A stretch of 64,000 bases of DNA from Trochalopteron elliotii. Its lineage: Eukaryota; Chordata; Aves; Passeriformes; Leiothrichidae. The notes beneath the pieces are model-generated. The model was given only the letters and a program-made list of their open reading frames with translations. It was not told where the DNA came from and ran no database searches. The DNA is taken from the NCBI GenBank assembly GCA_024734555.1, contig JANPWX010000639.1, forward strand, positions 757,656 to 821,655, given 5' to 3'. This document shows positions 61,409-64,000 of the stretch, one piece after another. Positions within the stretch are counted from its first letter, which is position 1. The number at the start of each line of letters is the position of its first letter. The position numbers were made by a program, and so were the translations under genes.

Positions 61409-62447
61409 GAGTATAAACAACTATGAAAGAAGGCCAAACAATTAACCCAGTCTATAAAGTTTGCAAAGCCAAAAATAACTTGTTTAATTTTATGATGCAA
61501 ATTCTTCTTCAAATATAAAACATCCTGTCTTTTCCAACTGTTTGAACTTCACAATGATTAGAAATCAAATTAGGATTAGAAAATATTGGACAAAATTTAA
61601 GCAAGAAGGGCAATACTGCCGAGCCAGTGAAATCCCTGTTGAGGGCTACTGTGCAGGCATATGAATGTGTGAGAACTCTGTGCTTAAGCAGTAGCTAATA
61701 AAAAAATAAAAGTAATTTATGGAAATTTCTTACATGTTGTAAATAGCTTGTGCATGTTGCAACTTGTTATAATTTGGGGATTTCACTGGCTATCCCCCAG
61801 CTTATTCAGGCAGAGTGTGAAAAGCAGTGTGCAGAAGAAAGTTACAAGGTCCTTTAGTAAGTAAAGGGGATTTTTTCAATTTTTCCAATGCATAACAAAT
61901 AAATTGTCTCACTGTGGTAGTACTGAATGTAACAGGCAACAATGAATAGCCTAGGCTGTTTTTGGTTAGATGCTGTGCTCTTGCCTATCTTCCTGGTGTT
62001 AGGCTGCCCCTGCATGTCACTGCTCAGGCGGAATGACAAAGGGAGATCTTGGCGAGGACTCATGCAGTTCTGGGGAGATGGATCCTGCCTTCTCTGCAAT
62101 AAAAGTAACCATGAAATCCAGCCTACAAAAAATAGACAAGTGGGCATAGAGGGCAGGAATGTACTAAGACTACAGTATAAGAGATCTTTTTTGTAGAAAT
62201 TGTGTTCCCTATGCTCAGCCAGACATAGGACAGACTCCTTTTGCCATATGCTTGCGGGTGTATGAACAGAGTGAAGCACAGAGTATTTTTTAAACGTATC
62301 TTCCTCTGCCTACCTCTTTCTAGAGGCAGAATTTCTCTACAAAGGATAAAAAATGTCATTACATTTGCAAATATTAAAACTATTTGACCCAAGACGAGAT
62401 GCAGCAGAAAATTTTCTGTATACAATACACAATTCCAACCAATTTCA

Positions 62448-62549
62448 GTAGGAGCTGGATCAGGCTTCACTGATGAAGAGGAAGACAGTGATGACAAGGA
62501 AGAAGAGTGGCAATCCGACACACTCCTTCTCTATAAGTCAAGCCAGTGA
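62448..62549 (+). other. acidic exon-like open segment
   Basis: After an acceptor-like CCAACCAATTTCAG the frame beginning at 62448 reads VGAGSGFTDEEEDSDDKEEE and ends YKSSQ before TGA at 62547-62549. The frame extends upstream to 62388 without an ATG. Acidic Glu/Asp clusters are common in real proteins but also arise from GA-rich satellite-like DNA, which the block resembles. Confidence 0.15.
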
Positions 62550-63593
62550 CAAGTGTTCTATCTGATGTCTGAAATGATGATCCCTTCATTAAACAAGGTC
62601 AAACTAATGTACCATTATTGCTATGACTTTAATATGTTAGAAAAAAAAATCTTACTACAATGGCTTCTATTGTATATAACAGATATAAGCAAAAAGTAAT
62701 GGGAAGAGATAGATGAAACAATTTCAGTATAGACTTTAGGGACACAGCACACTCCTTAAAGTTTAATCAACATTATCTGTGAAATCAGACAAACACTGAA
62801 TCTAATTTGTTCAGCTTGAACCTAGTTACAACCAAATAACAACCAAAATGTTCTATTTTAAGTATTTTTAATATTTGTACAGAAGAAGTATGATATGTGC
62901 AGTTGCATTTATTTAGGAATTAACTGTTCCATAAACTTGATCCAAGAGCATTTTTCTCCAGTTAGTTTTAATAGCTTTTAATTTAAAATACCTATGCCAG
63001 TTTCTCCTGGGACTTAGTAAAAGTAACTTACTGTGTGAGTAGCAGAGTTCAGTCACTATTTCTGCTTGTGTAACATTAGGAAAGTTAATTTGTTGAGGGT
63101 TCATGTCTAATGTGAATGTTTCTAACAGAAAAGTTGAGCTGGACAGATTTTGATAGAGTAGCATTTGCCTACAGCAGAAACACAATGACTGTTGTAGACA
63201 ATAATATCAAGTCATAGATCATTACCTGCAGTTTGAATGCTCTTGAGCAGAAAAAGACTTTGCTAGAGAAACCAGTACAAAACTTCTAAACCAATACCAT
63301 ATGCAGGAAATAAAATTCATCAAGATTACAGAGAAGATATTCAGAGTTCTGCAAAACAACACAAGTATGCATGCACAGTATTTCAATGGATAACAAAATA
63401 AAATGCACCTAGATGAACCCAGTTAAATAAAATAAATATCTGTTCCTTGAATTAGATAAATCACAAAGTAGTATTATCTTGAGAATGAGAATAGTGTAGA
63501 TCCAAGGAATTACTACTTCACACAGTAGAAAGAAAAATGAGGAAACTCCAGTTTTAGACACTAAACTTAACAATTTCTATTTCTTATCTTTAG

Positions 63594-63656
63594 GTCTTGA
63601 TAACCTTTGTTACCTTTATAGCTTTCAACTATGCCTACCTACGACCTGGAAAATGA
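63594..63656 (+). other. candidate terminal exon with membrane-like peptide
   Basis: Acceptor TTTCTATTTCTTATCTTTAG is followed in phase 0 by 20 codons, VLITFVTFIAFNYAYLRPGK, then TGA at 63654-63656. The peptide reads like the end of a membrane helix with a basic tail. Short length makes chance likely. Confidence 0.15.
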
Positions 63657-64000
63657 ATTAGAGTTGCCCATTAGTCATTTTCTGGTCTCTGAATGTTAAA
63701 TCATACTTTTGTTTATTCTAACCTTCACATGAATAACTGCTGTTAAAAACGTACAGCCCAATGTTTTACTCTTAACAGGGAAAATGAAAAAAAAGTGACA
63801 GGTAAAATTAAATGTTTCAGATGTTTTCCTTGGAAAGTTACATCTCGACTATTTTGTGGGGGAGGATAAATGAGGCGAGATCATTTTAACATACTACCTC
63901 AATAATATATGCAGAGTGCCTCAGGAAATGTAAGAACTGTTGGCCCTATAAATGAAAAATTAAGAGGAAGACAACTATTTATTTCATTAGTCATCTATAT

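Larger units (their letters stand above)
59657..64000. other. unique AT-rich DNA with weak exon-like signals
   Basis: No gene asserted. Contains a (TTTA)n tract (60451-60476), a 19-base tandem duplication (61371-61408) and exon-like signals at 62448-62549 and 63594-63656, listed separately. The 141-codon (61854-62279) and 132-codon (62123-62521) minus frames overlap each other and look like chance. Confidence 0.5.

Noticed and set aside
61854..62521. 141- and 132-codon minus-strand frames
   Set aside because: They overlap each other in different frames, show no family feature and lack splice or promoter support.
1..64000. tRNA, rRNA, snRNA genes, CRISPR arrays, mitochondrial insertions and endogenous viral sequence
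   Set aside because: Read for cloverleaf boxes, regular spaced repeats and familiar organelle or retroviral words on both strands; nothing supportable was found apart from the tRNA-like head of the MIR-type SINE.

Overview
The window looks like nuclear DNA of a bird, read as intergenic or deep-intron sequence. It is AT-rich and CpG-poor, has no operon-like structure, and its longest stop-free frame from an ATG is only 186 codons. The diagnostic evidence is in the repeats: several 3' ends of CR1 LINEs with avian-type tails (one keeps a readable reverse-transcriptase C-terminus), an older LINE fragment of the L2/CR1 kind, and a MIR-type SINE whose 3' tail is shared by amniote LINE/SINE families. 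Interspersed repeats are otherwise sparse. I saw no endogenous retrovirus, DNA-transposase gene, rRNA, tRNA or CRISPR. The species cannot be named from this sequence.

Layout. 1-17 kb: unique AT-rich DNA with A-rich and pentamer simple repeats and an assembly gap at 6792-6872 in a CTTTT array. A probable old MIR core lies near 11.9-12.0 kb, an exon-like block on the minus strand at 13154-13239, and a CpG-rich patch plus small ORF at 16.05-16.54 kb. 17-32 kb: a short CR1 tail (17.35-17.52 kb), a nearly full-length MIR-type SINE (20.58-20.82 kb), three possible relics of palindromic amniote elements (24.5, 25.6 and 32.0 kb) and a CR1 copy on the minus strand (31.07-31.56 kb). 32-53 kb: mostly unique DNA with a second gap (36468-36563), several stretches that look like conserved non-coding elements, an exon-like block on the plus strand with strong splice sites (47817-47920), a perfect 17-bp hairpin (49516-49554) and a long TA dinucleotide array (52671-52740). 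53-56 kb: a cluster of three old LINE fragments. 56-64 kb: unique AT-rich DNA with a CpG-bearing block near 57.8-58.1 kb and two further exon-like signals at 62.4 and 63.6 kb.

No protein-coding gene can be asserted. Exon-like blocks are listed as candidates because vertebrate introns carry many decoy splice-site pairs. The best are 47817-47920 (+) and 13154-13239 (-): each has a good acceptor and donor and a frame that is open across the block and closed by stops at or very near both edges. If one is real, the window lies inside a large gene with long introns. The most useful follow-up is a multi-bird and reptile alignment plus RNA-seq junctions.
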